Under the pieces are notes generated by a model, which did no database searches, had not been told where the DNA came from, and worked only from the letters and a program-made list of their open reading frames with translations. A program made the position numbers and the translations under genes. Below, piece after piece: positions 1 to 5,053 of a DNA stretch of 5,301 bases; the first letter of the stretch is position 1; each line of letters begins with the position of its first letter. The stretch is from Limisphaerales bacterium (GTDB taxonomy: Bacteria > Verrucomicrobiota > Verrucomicrobiia > Limisphaerales > PALSA-1396): NCBI GenBank assembly GCA_003140275.1, contig PLJQ01000245.1:1-5301 (forward strand), written 5' to 3'.

Positions 1-425
1 AGATCTATCTCCATTGCCCTTCCGTCGCCGGAATGCCGCAACCTTGGCCGCTGGCCGGTGGACAATTTTAGCGATCGGGGTTCGGTTGAATCGGACGAAT
101 CCTCTGACTCGGGCGCGATGAGTGCCGACGGCCGTTGCCAAACCAGAGTGCCGCACGGGACTTTCACAATCAGGTCTTTGCCGGCGTGACCATCCATGCC
201 TTTGCCCATGCCCGCTTCGCCCGGCTCGGCGATGAGGCGTGGAACATAATATTGCCCGATGAGATTGTTCAGGTCGTGGTCGGCTTGCAGGATCACGCTG
301 CCGCCACGCCCGCCGTTGCCGCCACTGGGGCCGCCCTTGGGAATGTAGGCTTCCCGATGGAAAGCCACGCAGCCTTTGCCCCCGTGACCGGCACGGGCAA
401 AGATTTTGATTTCGTCGATGAACAT
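1..425 (-). CDS. obg: Obg/CgtA family GTPase, N-terminal part (cut by window edge)
   Basis: Partial gene: 141 complete codons from ATG (complement of 423-425) to the left edge. The protein starts MFIDEIKIFARAGHGGKGC and has the glycine-rich Obg fold: the YIPKGGPSGGNGGRGGSV segment at residues 28-44, and AGKDLIVKVPCGTLV at about 81-95. Obg proteins are essential ribosome-associated GTPases acting in late 50S assembly and stress signalling; the GTPase domain would lie outside the window. The start is firm because an in-frame TAG lies seven codons upstream, leaving no longer option. No good Shine-Dalgarno is visible. Odd point: after residue 96 about 46 residues rich in Ser, Asp, Glu, Pro and Arg precede the AMEIDL strand, where E. 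coli Obg (from memory) has about 11, so the loop is about 35 residues longer than usual. Downstream partner of rplU-rpmA in many bacteria; here separated from them by a small gene and a terminator. Confidence 0.95.
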   Translation of the reverse strand, partial: MFIDEIKIFARAGHGGKGCVAFHREAYIPKGGPSGGNGGRGGSVILQADHDLNNLIGQYYVPRLIAEPGEAGMGKGMDGHAGKDLIVKVPCGTLVWQRPSALIAPESEDSSDSTEPRSLKLSTGQRPRLRHSGDGRAMEID

Positions 426-440
426 CTTGGATGCGATCTT

Positions 441-451
441 AATCTAGCAAA
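441..451 (-). promoter_or_regulatory. Possible extended -10 promoter element for obg
   Basis: Read on the minus strand the site is TTTGCTAGATT: an extended -10 (TGC) followed by a TAGATT -10 box matching TATAAT at 4 of 6 positions. It lies in the 35-bp gap between the preceding gene's stop and the obg ATG, so transcription would begin about 9 nt before the start codon. No convincing -35 box is seen at 16-18 bp. The identical 11-mer occurs on the plus strand at 3903-3913 just before the small lipoprotein gene, which supports it being a real promoter word in this genome. Inference only. Confidence 0.4.
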
Positions 452-460
452 ATAACCTTT

Positions 461-865
461 TCATTTGCTTTCAGCCATTTTCTCGTCCTCGTAAACGCTG
501 ACCGTTAACGGAACACCACATTCAGCCAGCATTCTAATTTCCTCGGTATCAAATTCGCAATTGCATTGCCCATCGTGATAGATGGCTAAATCGACGCGGA
601 TGTTGGTTGCACCGCACTCGCGAATTACAGACAGGTGCAGCAGAATTTTCCTGACCAACCATTTCACCTTTTTTTCGTGAGGCACATTCTTGGGTGCTCG
701 CACTTGCGCCGCGCCGTATGATTGCGGTTGACCATGGTATCTTCCTAATTTGCCGATGTCCCCCACCTCTTCCTGTTCGTCGAAAGACAGGCTCGTGCGA
801 TTAGCAGCAGCACGCAGCGAAAACATCTGGCCCCAAAAATGACAACTATAATCAAAGTAAATCAT
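461..865 (-). CDS. Small DUF4279-like protein of unknown function between rpmA and obg
   Basis: Predicted 134-aa soluble protein with no signal peptide or membrane segment. Residues 15-20 (FSLRAA) could be the opening strand; residues 65-84 look like an amphipathic helix (KKVKWLVRKILLHLSVIREC); residues 89-126 read IRVDLAIYHDGQ, FDTEEIRMLAECGVPL and TVSVYEDE. This layout (helix, strand, a polar 'acidic-x-E' helix ending in a Leu/Ala-rich turn, then a final S/D-x-Y strand) resembles DUF4279-type domains, which have no established biochemical role. The match is by eye and tentative. The ATG at 865 is the first possible start because a TGA lies two codons upstream; only a weak GAAGA precedes it. 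A later ATG at residue 14 is an alternative. The gene follows the rpmA terminator and ends 35 bp before obg, so it may be co-transcribed with obg. It looks more AT-rich than its ribosomal neighbours. Confidence 0.7.
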   Translation of the reverse strand: MIYFDYSCHFWGQMFSLRAAANRTSLSFDEQEEVGDIGKLGRYHGQPQSYGAAQVRAPKNVPHEKKVKWLVRKILLHLSVIRECGATNIRVDLAIYHDGQCNCEFDTEEIRMLAECGVPLTVSVYEDEKMAESK

Positions 866-892
866 TCTTCAGACGAGGAGGCTTAGAATACT

Positions 893-924
893 TAAATAAA
901 AAAGGCGAGGCCGATGACCTCGCC
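893..924 (-). terminator. Intrinsic terminator of rplU-rpmA
   Basis: On the minus strand a perfect 7-bp GC-rich stem (GGCGAGG at 924-918, CCTCGCC at 910-904) encloses a 7-nt loop and is followed at once by TTTTTTATTT. It begins 21 nt after the rpmA stop codon. This is a classic Rho-independent terminator. On the opposite strand the hairpin lacks a good T-tract, so it is read as unidirectional. It separates the ribosomal protein pair from the small gene and obg downstream. Confidence 0.9.
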
Positions 925-945
925 GTGAAATTATTTCAGGCTGGC

Positions 946-1206
946 TTAATTGTTGGCAGTTGCCGCCGGCACCACGTTGATGCGCTTGCTGCCTTTGTCG
1001 AACAAAACTTTGCCGTCCACGAGGGCGAACAAGGTCCAATCGCGACCGGTGCCGACGTTTTTGCCGGCCACAAATTTGGTGCCACGCTGCCGGACGAGGA
1101 TGCTGCCGGCGGTGACCACCTGACCGCCAAATTCTTTTACGCCGAGCCGTTTGCTGGCGCTGTCCCGACCGTTGCGAACGCTGCCTTGTCCTTTCTTGTG
1201 TGCCAT
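946..1206 (-). CDS. rpmA: 50S ribosomal protein bL27
   Basis: Complete 86-aa protein beginning MAHKKGQGSVRNGRDSASKRLGVK, the family's diagnostic N-terminus, followed by GGQVVTAGSILVRQRGTKF and GKNVGTGRDWTLFALVDGKV. Length matches bacterial bL27 (about 85 residues). bL27 sits at the base of the central protuberance of the 50S subunit, and its flexible N-terminal tail reaches the peptidyl transferase centre. There is no cleavable N-terminal extension of the Firmicutes type: the ATG directly gives the mature AHKKG end. The gene starts 5 bp after the rplU stop, has no evident Shine-Dalgarno of its own and is probably translated by coupling to rplU. It ends just before a strong terminator. Confidence 0.98.
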   Translation of the reverse strand: MAHKKGQGSVRNGRDSASKRLGVKEFGGQVVTAGSILVRQRGTKFVAGKNVGTGRDWTLFALVDGKVLFDKGSKRINVVPAATANN

Positions 1207-1211
1207 AAAAA

Positions 1212-1523
1212 TTAGGCTTTGATTTCTTTGATTTTGACGACCGTCAACTCCTGACGATGCCCTACAGTGCGATGATACCCTTTTCGGCGTTTCATCTTAA
1301 AGGCGATTTTCTTCTCACCTCGAATATGCCCGACCACATCGGCAACCACACTCGCCTCGGCGACGGTCGGCGAACCGATGGTAACTTTTCCGTCGTTATT
1401 GACGAGCAGCACGCGCTCAAAAGTGAACGGTTGACCTGCGGCGACATCCAAGCGCTCAATTTTAAGTGTATCGCCCGCGACGACGCGATACTGTTTGCCC
1501 CCGGTTTCTAACACAGCGTACAT
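1212..1523 (-). CDS. rplU: 50S ribosomal protein bL21
   Basis: Complete 103-aa protein, the usual family length. It starts MYAVLETGGKQYRVVAGDTL, has central SPTVAEASVVADVVGHIRGEKK, and carries the C-terminal signature KMKRRKGYHRTVGHRQ at about residues 76-91. bL21 binds 23S rRNA (domain II) in the large subunit. The ATG at 1523 is chosen because the conserved N-terminus begins there and GAGGG lies 7 nt upstream. A longer in-frame reading from a TTG at 1577 is possible, but that TTG is the first three bases of the -35 box TTGACA, and the extra 18 residues do not belong to the family. First gene of the rplU-rpmA pair, with a strong promoter directly upstream. Confidence 0.98.
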   Translation of the reverse strand: MYAVLETGGKQYRVVAGDTLKIERLDVAAGQPFTFERVLLVNNDGKVTIGSPTVAEASVVADVVGHIRGEKKIAFKMKRRKGYHRTVGHRQELTVVKIKEIKA

Positions 1524-1530
1524 AATTTTT

Positions 1531-1542
1531 CCCTCAAAAGGG
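1531..1542 (-). promoter_or_regulatory. rplU ribosome binding site inside a small hairpin
   Basis: On the minus strand the leader reads CCCTTTTGAGGG followed by AAAAATT and the ATG. GAGGG is the only clear Shine-Dalgarno among the genes here. It can pair with the CCCT just upstream (4-bp stem, 4-nt loop), so it could be partly masked. The stem is very short; a regulatory role is speculative. Confidence 0.4.
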
Positions 1543-1548
1543 AGAGCG

Positions 1549-1577
1549 ATAAGACCAAAAGCGGGGCGTACTGTCAA
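1549..1577 (-). promoter_or_regulatory. Sigma70-type promoter of rplU-rpmA
   Basis: Minus strand: a perfect -35 TTGACA (1577-1572), a spacer of exactly 17 bp, and -10 TCTTAT (1554-1549), which matches 4 of 6 consensus positions. Transcription would begin near 1542, giving a leader of about 19 nt that contains the GAGGG ribosome binding site. Confidence 0.75.
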
Positions 1578-1821
1578 CTTTTCATTTCGGTATAATTGAG
1601 TGGCTTTTGCCAGCGTGTTGACCCGGGATAATCGTTAAATCATGGTCACAACATCCAGCAGACAACTTATGATCGGAGCAGCGGGAGTTACGCGGTCGCG
1701 GAAGATTTGAAATTCCTGAACGGCGCCGCCGTTCCGATGGTTATACCGGTCTGTCTCATTCCGACCCACAACCAAAAGACTTTAACTCAAATCTAACTCC
1801 AATCAAGTAGTCGCTTTCCCG
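1578..1821. other. Intergenic stretch between divergent rplU and recG, mostly featureless
   Basis: The full gap from the rplU ATG to the recG ATG is 334 bp. Apart from the rplU promoter on one side and a possible recG promoter on the other, I see no coding potential, tRNA or recognisable riboswitch. A plus-strand TATAAT at 1591-1596 lacks a matching -35 box. An inverted repeat at 1718-1734 is listed separately. Confidence 0.5.
1718..1734. repeat. Small inverted repeat in the rplU-recG intergenic region
   Basis: GAACGG and CCGTTC form a perfect 6-bp stem around the 5-nt loop CGCCG. There is no T-tract on either side, so it is not a good terminator. It could be an operator-like dyad or chance. 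Confidence 0.35.
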
Positions 1822-1850
1822 TTGAAGCGGCATTGAGCGGTTTGTATTGT
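1822..1850 (+). promoter_or_regulatory. Possible recG promoter close to the start codon
   Basis: TTGAAG (1822-1827) and TATTGT (1845-1850) are separated by 17 bp, each matching 4 of 6 consensus positions. The -10 box ends only 7 nt before the recG ATG, so transcription would begin at or next to the start codon, giving a leaderless mRNA. No Shine-Dalgarno is visible, which agrees with this. Inference. Confidence 0.4.
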
Positions 1851-1857
1851 GCGGCCC

Positions 1858-3876
1858 ATGTCGCCGAAGACCAGAATCTCTCAGCCTGCCGCCCACGTGA
1901 GTTCGCTCAGGGGCGTCGGCTCGGAACGCGCGACGCAGTTGGCACGCCTGGAACTGTTTACGGTCGGGGATTTGCTGCTCCATCGCCCGCGACGTTACGA
2001 AGATCGCCGGCATTTTCTCGCCATCAAGGAACTGCAGCCCGGCGTGGCCGCGACGACCCGCGGCAATATCGTCGCGCTCGGGCTGAAGCGTTATCGCGTT
2101 GGGCAGAAGTCCGTCTTTGAAATTATTCTCGATGACGGCACCGCCCGCCTGCATTGCCGCTGGTGGAATCTGCCGTTCATGGAAAAATATTTTGCGGCGG
2201 GTGATGACGTCTTTGTCTTCGGTAAACCGAAATCACTCAAGCCGCGCACCATCGACCATCCGGAAACCGAGGTGATCGAGGGCGACGAGGAAAGCTCCAT
2301 TCACATTAACTGCATCGCCCCGATTTATCCGCTGACCGAAGGGGTGCCGCAGCGCTGGTTGCGGTCGCTGATCTGGCGAATGCTGGCGGAGTGTGAAGCG
2401 CACATTGTCGAACCGCACCCGGAGATTTCCCTGGCGGGTTTCCCCACACGAGCAAACGCCATCCACAGGCTGCATTTTCCGCAAGCGATGAGCGACGTGG
2501 AAATTGCGCGCCGACGATTGGCGCTTGACGAATTTATTGAACTGCAACTGGCGATTCAGACCCGGCGCAAAAAACTTCAAGCCAACGCGCGCGGTCTGCC
2601 GTGCGGCGGCGACAACCGGCTGATCAAACCGTTCCTTGCCCAACTGGGTTTCCAACTCACCACCGCGCAAACCAAAGTATTGCGTGAATTGCGCAAGGAC
2701 ATGGCCGCCGGCGTTCAGCCGATGCGCCGCCTGCTGCAAGGCGATGTTGGTTCGGGCAAAACCGTGGTTGCGGCCTGTTGCGCGCTGATGACTTTGGAAA
2801 GCGGCTTCGACGTCACACTCATGGCGCCGACGGAAATTCTGGCGGAGCAACATTTCCAAAATTTCCGACGCTGGTTCGAGCCGCTTGGCGTGCGCGTAGA
2901 ATTGCAGACGGGAGGTCGAAAAACAGCGGTCGATGGCCGGAAACGGTTGCCACTCTCAACTCCCAACCCTCCACCCTCAACCCTTTTCGTCGGCACTCAC
3001 GCACTCATCGAGTCGGGCTTCACGATCGAAAAACTCGGCCTCGTGATCATTGACGAACAACATAAGTTCGGAGTGACGCAGCGGGAACAACTCGTCCGCA
3101 AAGGTCGTTATCCGCATCTCCTTGTCATGACCGCGACGCCGATTCCGCGCACGCTGGGGCTCACGTTGTATGGTGATCTGGACGTTTCCGTGATCGATGA
3201 ATTACCGCCGGATCGCGGTCAGATCAAAACCTTCGTGCGCGCGGCGGACAAATTGCCGAAAGTCTGGGCGTTCATCCGCGAAAAATTGGCGGAGGGACGG
3301 CAGGCTTATGTCGTCTATCCGCGCGTGGAAGATTCCGGTCAATTGGGCGTCAAGGCCGTGACTCAGGAGTGGGAGAGACTTCAAAAGGAATTGTCGCCTT
3401 ATACGGTCGGGTTGGTGCATGGCCGATTGAATGCAAACGACAAAGAGCACGTGATGACGGACTTTCGCGCCGGTAAAACCAAAGTCTTGCTGGCCACCTC
3501 GGTGATCGAAGTGGGCGTGGATGTACCGAATGCGACAGTGATGTTGATCGAGAGCGCCGAACAATTCGGCTTGGCGCAGTTGCATCAGTTACGGGGGCGC
3601 ATTGGCCGCGGCGCTCACGATTCCTGGTGCATCCTGGTGGCTGCCGCCCGGACCGAAGACGCGAAACAACGGTTGCGCGTGCTGGAGGAAACCACCGACG
3701 GTTTTCGCATCGCTGAAGCCGATCTGAAACTGCGCGGCCCCGGCGAACTGCTCGGCCAGCAACAAAGCGGTATGCCTGGGCTTCGCTTTGGCGATCTTGC
3801 CGAAGACCGGGAGTTGATCGAGCACGCCCGAAGTTTGGTCGCGGGACGCTTTAATCAGTTGCAAAATTTCGCCTAA
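1858..3876 (+). CDS. recG: ATP-dependent DNA helicase RecG
   Basis: Complete 672-aa superfamily 2 helicase (E. coli RecG 693 aa). It drives branch migration and fork regression at Holliday junctions and stalled replication forks. Order: N-terminal LRGVGSERATQLARLELFTVGDLLLHRPRRYEDR; wedge/OB domain about residues 65-150 (FEIILDDGTARLHCRWWN); Walker A GDVGSGKT at 295-302; DEQH box at 399-402; motif III MTATPIPRT from 424; motif VI QLHQLRGRIGRG from 574; the RecG-specific TRG region TTDGFRIAEADLKLRGPGE from 612, with GQQQSGMP at 633-640. All key catalytic residues are present. The ATG at 1858 is preferred over an in-frame GTG at 1849, which overlaps the possible -10 box. Odd: between TG(G)RK and VGTHALI a low-complexity PLSTPNPPPSTLF tract, encoded by heptamer repeats, replaces the usual polar helix. 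It is transcribed away from rplU; no terminator follows before the next gene. Confidence 0.97.
   Translation: MSPKTRISQPAAHVSSLRGVGSERATQLARLELFTVGDLLLHRPRRYEDRRHFLAIKELQPGVAATTRGNIVALGLKRYRVGQKSVFEIILDDGTARLHCRWWNLPFMEKYFAAGDDVFVFGKPKSLKPRTIDHPETEVIEGDEESSIHINCIAPIYPLTEGVPQRWLRSLIWRMLAECEAHIVEPHPEISLAGFPTRANAIHRLHFPQAMSDVEIARRRLALDEFIELQLAIQTRRKKLQANARGLPCGGDNRLIKPFLAQLGFQLTTAQTKVLRELRKDMAAGVQPMRRLLQGDVGSGKTVVAACCALMTLESGFDVTLMAPTEILAEQHFQNFRRWFEPLGVRVELQTGGRKTAVDGRKRLPLSTPNPPPSTLFVGTHALIESGFTIEKLGLVIIDEQHKFGVTQREQLVRKGRYPHLLVMTATPIPRTLGLTLYGDLDVSVIDELPPDRGQIKTFVRAADKLPKVWAFIREKLAEGRQAYVVYPRVEDSGQLGVKAVTQEWERLQKELSPYTVGLVHGRLNANDKEHVMTDFRAGKTKVLLATSVIEVGVDVPNATVMLIESAEQFGLAQLHQLRGRIGRGAHDSWCILVAAARTEDAKQRLRVLEETTDGFRIAEADLKLRGPGELLGQQQSGMPGLRFGDLAEDRELIEHARSLVAGRFNQLQNFA
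2955..2982 (+). repeat. Four imperfect 7-bp repeats (consensus CTCAACC) inside recG
   Basis: Units start at 2955, 2962, 2969 and 2976; the last is an exact CTCAACC and the others differ from it by 1 base each. The stretch 2950-2988 contains no G at all on the plus strand, unlike the surrounding gene. It is translated in frame as part of a Pro/Ser/Thr-rich segment between helicase motifs Ia and II. The pattern resembles short tandemly repeated heptamers found dispersed in some bacterial genomes. Confidence 0.65.
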
Positions 3877-3885
3877 TAATTTCGC

Positions 3886-3913
3886 TTGGCCTTTTGATGC
3901 CGTTTGCTAGATT
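3886..3913 (+). promoter_or_regulatory. Possible promoter of the 45-aa lipoprotein gene
   Basis: TTGGCC (3886-3891), a 16-bp spacer, and an extended -10 TGC-TAGATT (box at 3908-3913). The -10 box ends 8 nt before the ATG, predicting a leader of about 2 nt or none. The 11-mer TTTGCTAGATT is identical to the one upstream of obg. No Shine-Dalgarno is present. Confidence 0.45.
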
Positions 3914-3921
3914 GAACGCCT

Positions 3922-4059
3922 ATGAAAAACAAACTGAACTACTTATTCTTGGTATTGGCGGCCGCGTCCGTGCTCGCAGTGGGTTGCAAAAAGGAAGACA
4001 CAACTCCCGCGGCTCCCGCGATGCCCGACAAGACCAACATGCCGGCTCCGCCGAAATAA
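3922..4059 (+). CDS. Small 45-aa putative lipoprotein
   Basis: Short gene encoding MKNKLNYLFLVLAAASVLAVGC followed by a 23-residue tail rich in Pro, Ala, Lys and Thr. The positively charged start, hydrophobic core and AVGC lipobox (lipidated Cys at residue 22) make a type II signal peptide. The mature product would be a 24-residue lipid-anchored peptide with no recognisable domain, resembling the short 'lipoprotein stubs' common in some phyla. The start is chosen as the only ATG giving a full signal peptide, sitting 8 nt after a -10-like box. It is followed by a UUCG hairpin overlapping its stop codon and a strong terminator, so it looks monocistronic. Function unknown. It could be an entericidin-like envelope peptide, but there is no sequence support beyond the lipobox and size. 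Confidence 0.75.
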   Translation: MKNKLNYLFLVLAAASVLAVGCKKEDTTPAAPAMPDKTNMPAPPK

Positions 4060-4073
4060 CGACTTCGGTCGTT
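4058..4073 (+). other. UUCG-capped hairpin overlapping a stop codon
   Basis: AACGAC, TTCG, GTCGTT: a perfect 6-bp stem closed by C-G around a TTCG loop, the very stable cUUCGg tetraloop in RNA. It includes the last two bases of the 45-aa lipoprotein's TAA. The right arm can alternatively pair with TTAAAC at 4085-4090 (GTTTAA at 4071-4076). Probably an mRNA 3'-end structure placed before the main terminator. Confidence 0.5.
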
Positions 4074-4096
4074 TAACGAACGGTTTAAACTTCGCG

Positions 4097-4139
4097 CAGG
4101 CTGGGCAAACAGTTGCCCGGCCTGTTTGTATTTCGTTTT
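4097..4139 (+). terminator. Intrinsic terminator after the 45-aa lipoprotein gene
   Basis: A 12-bp stem (4097-4108 with 4113-4124, one G-U pair) with an ACAG loop is followed by TTTGTATTTCGTTTT. Strong GC-rich stem, T-rich but interrupted tail. It separates the two lipoprotein genes. Confidence 0.85.
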
Positions 4140-4149
4140 GGCCAGACGC

Positions 4150-4178
4150 TTGGTTTACTTGAAACCGCCAGTTACACT
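4150..4178 (+). promoter_or_regulatory. Possible promoter of the 117-aa lipoprotein gene
   Basis: TTGGTT (4150-4155), a 17-bp spacer and TACACT (4173-4178, 4 of 6 matches to TATAAT). The -10 box ends 6 nt before the ATG, again implying a leaderless transcript. It lies just after the preceding terminator, where a new promoter is needed. Weak -35 box; inference. Confidence 0.35.
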
Positions 4179-4184
4179 TCCTTT

Positions 4185-4538
4185 ATGAAAAAAACTCTCT
4201 ACTTGGGCTTGGTCGTCAGCTTGTCCTTCATTGGTTGCAGCAAGAATTCGGATACGCCGGCTCAAACCACTAATTCAACCACCAGCGGCAATCCCCTCAC
4301 GGCGCCGGTTGATTATCTGGGCGCCATCAGCAAGGCGCAAAAAATCGCCGTGAAAACCATCGATACCGCCGCGCTGAACCAGACGATTCAATTATTCAAC
4401 GCCCAGGAAGGGCGCAATCCGAAAGACCTGAACGAGTTGGTGGAGAAAAAATACATCGGCAACATTCCTGATGCCCCCTACGGCATGAAGATCGTCTATG
4501 ACGCCAGCGCCGGGCAGGTCAAAGTGGTGAAGCAATAA
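4185..4538 (+). CDS. Lipoprotein with GspG-like (pseudopilin-type) C-terminal segment
   Basis: 117-aa protein starting MKKTLYLGLVVSLSFIGC: a type II signal peptide with the lipidated Cys at residue 18. A Ser/Thr/Asn/Gln-rich linker follows to about residue 40. The C-terminal part, about residues 55-117, reads AVKTIDTAALNQTIQLFNAQ, EGRNPKDLNELVEKKYIGNIP and YGMKIVYDASAGQVKVV. The pattern 'helix, short-G-x-x-P-x-x-L-x-x-L, x-P-x-x-P-Y/G, strand' resembles the C-terminal region of type II secretion major pseudopilins (GspG), but the prepilin N-terminus is replaced by a lipobox, so it is not a pilin. Predicted lipid-anchored envelope protein of unknown role. An in-frame TTG at 4113 would add 24 residues, but that codon lies within the terminator stem and would spoil the signal peptide, so the ATG at 4185 is used. 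No Shine-Dalgarno is seen. Confidence 0.85.
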   Translation: MKKTLYLGLVVSLSFIGCSKNSDTPAQTTNSTTSGNPLTAPVDYLGAISKAQKIAVKTIDTAALNQTIQLFNAQEGRNPKDLNELVEKKYIGNIPDAPYGMKIVYDASAGQVKVVKQ

Positions 4539-4600
4539 CATCGTTATGCTATGGCCCGAAGGTTTGCACGACTAAATTTCAGGCGCTACGTTTCCTCGGT

Positions 4601-4942
4601 ATGATGAACGCTCCAGATAACTCAAGGATGTGTAGGGAGGTTGCAGGCTGCTGCTCTGGAGTTCTGCTTGGAACGGTATTCTTGGTTCATTGCGTAGTTG
4701 GCTTCGAGCTTTATCGTCCGAGAGTAGTTTACCGATGGCCGATTGCTGATTCCGATTTTATCGTTTTCGCCATGCCCGTTCTGATCGCAATCATTGCAAA
4801 TGCTTGTGTGCTCTTTCTGTTTCCCTGGCTACGCCCGCGATCAATGTTACGCAGCCTCGGCATTCTCGGCATCTCGCTCGTTGTGGGTTTTCTTTCCTTG
4901 TTGTGTTACATGTTTTTTGCACTGAACACTTATGGTAGTTGA
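4601..4942 (+). CDS. Small three-helix membrane protein of unknown function
   Basis: 113-aa protein not recognised from any family. Hydrophobic segments at about residues 15-37 (GVLLGTVFLVHCVVGF), 53-77 (FIVFAMPVLIAIIANACVLF) and 84-108 (LGILGISLVVGFLSLLCYMFF) predict three inner-membrane helices. Arg-rich stretches at 39-45 and 78-84 flank the second helix. A CREVAGCC cluster opens the first segment. Two adjacent ATGs (4601, 4604) and a third at residue 10 are possible starts; no Shine-Dalgarno or promoter is visible, so the start is uncertain. Base composition looks more AT-rich than recG or guaA. The gene lies alone between the 117-aa lipoprotein and guaA, 62 and 111 bp away, with no shared context to suggest a function. 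The three well-spaced hydrophobic segments argue against a chance reading frame. Confidence 0.6.
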   Translation: MMNAPDNSRMCREVAGCCSGVLLGTVFLVHCVVGFELYRPRVVYRWPIADSDFIVFAMPVLIAIIANACVLFLFPWLRPRSMLRSLGILGISLVVGFLSLLCYMFFALNTYGS

Positions 4943-5053
4943 TGGTTCGTGTTTCAACCCACCACGCCTAGCCATACGATCTAACCGTCGCTGAATTTGT
5001 TTTTAACTCGCCAAAGCCTCGTTTCAAAGGCAAACACTTGCCCCTCTGTTTTC
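4943..5053. other. Intergenic gap before guaA, no clear signals
   Basis: 111 bp with a TTTTT run at 5000-5004, but no convincing hairpin before it and no recognisable promoter or guanine/xanthine-type riboswitch. The guaA start is preceded by TTGCCCCTCTGTTTTC, without a Shine-Dalgarno. Confidence 0.4.

Noticed and set aside
135..455. 106-aa open frame on the plus strand
   Set aside because: It lies antisense to obg, whose minus-strand product is clearly conserved; its sequence is a mirror of the glycine-rich codons.
871..903. Promoter for the 134-aa gene (TATTCT-like box after the terminator)
   Set aside because: The matching -35 position falls in the terminator stem and bears no resemblance to TTGACA.
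1591..1596. Perfect TATAAT on the plus strand
   Set aside because: No -35-like box at 16-18 bp upstream, and no gene begins for about 260 bp downstream.
1756..2154. 132-aa minus-strand open frame reaching into the rplU-recG gap
   Set aside because: Most of it is antisense to recG and it has Arg/Gly-rich shadow composition, with no family features or promoter.
4532..4549. Short hairpin (ATAAC-ATC-GTTAT) over the 117-aa lipoprotein stop codon
   Set aside because: Only a 5-bp AT-rich stem with a bulge and no T-tract; too weak to call a terminator.
4995..5005. T-run before guaA as a terminator
   Set aside because: No stable GC-rich stem precedes it.
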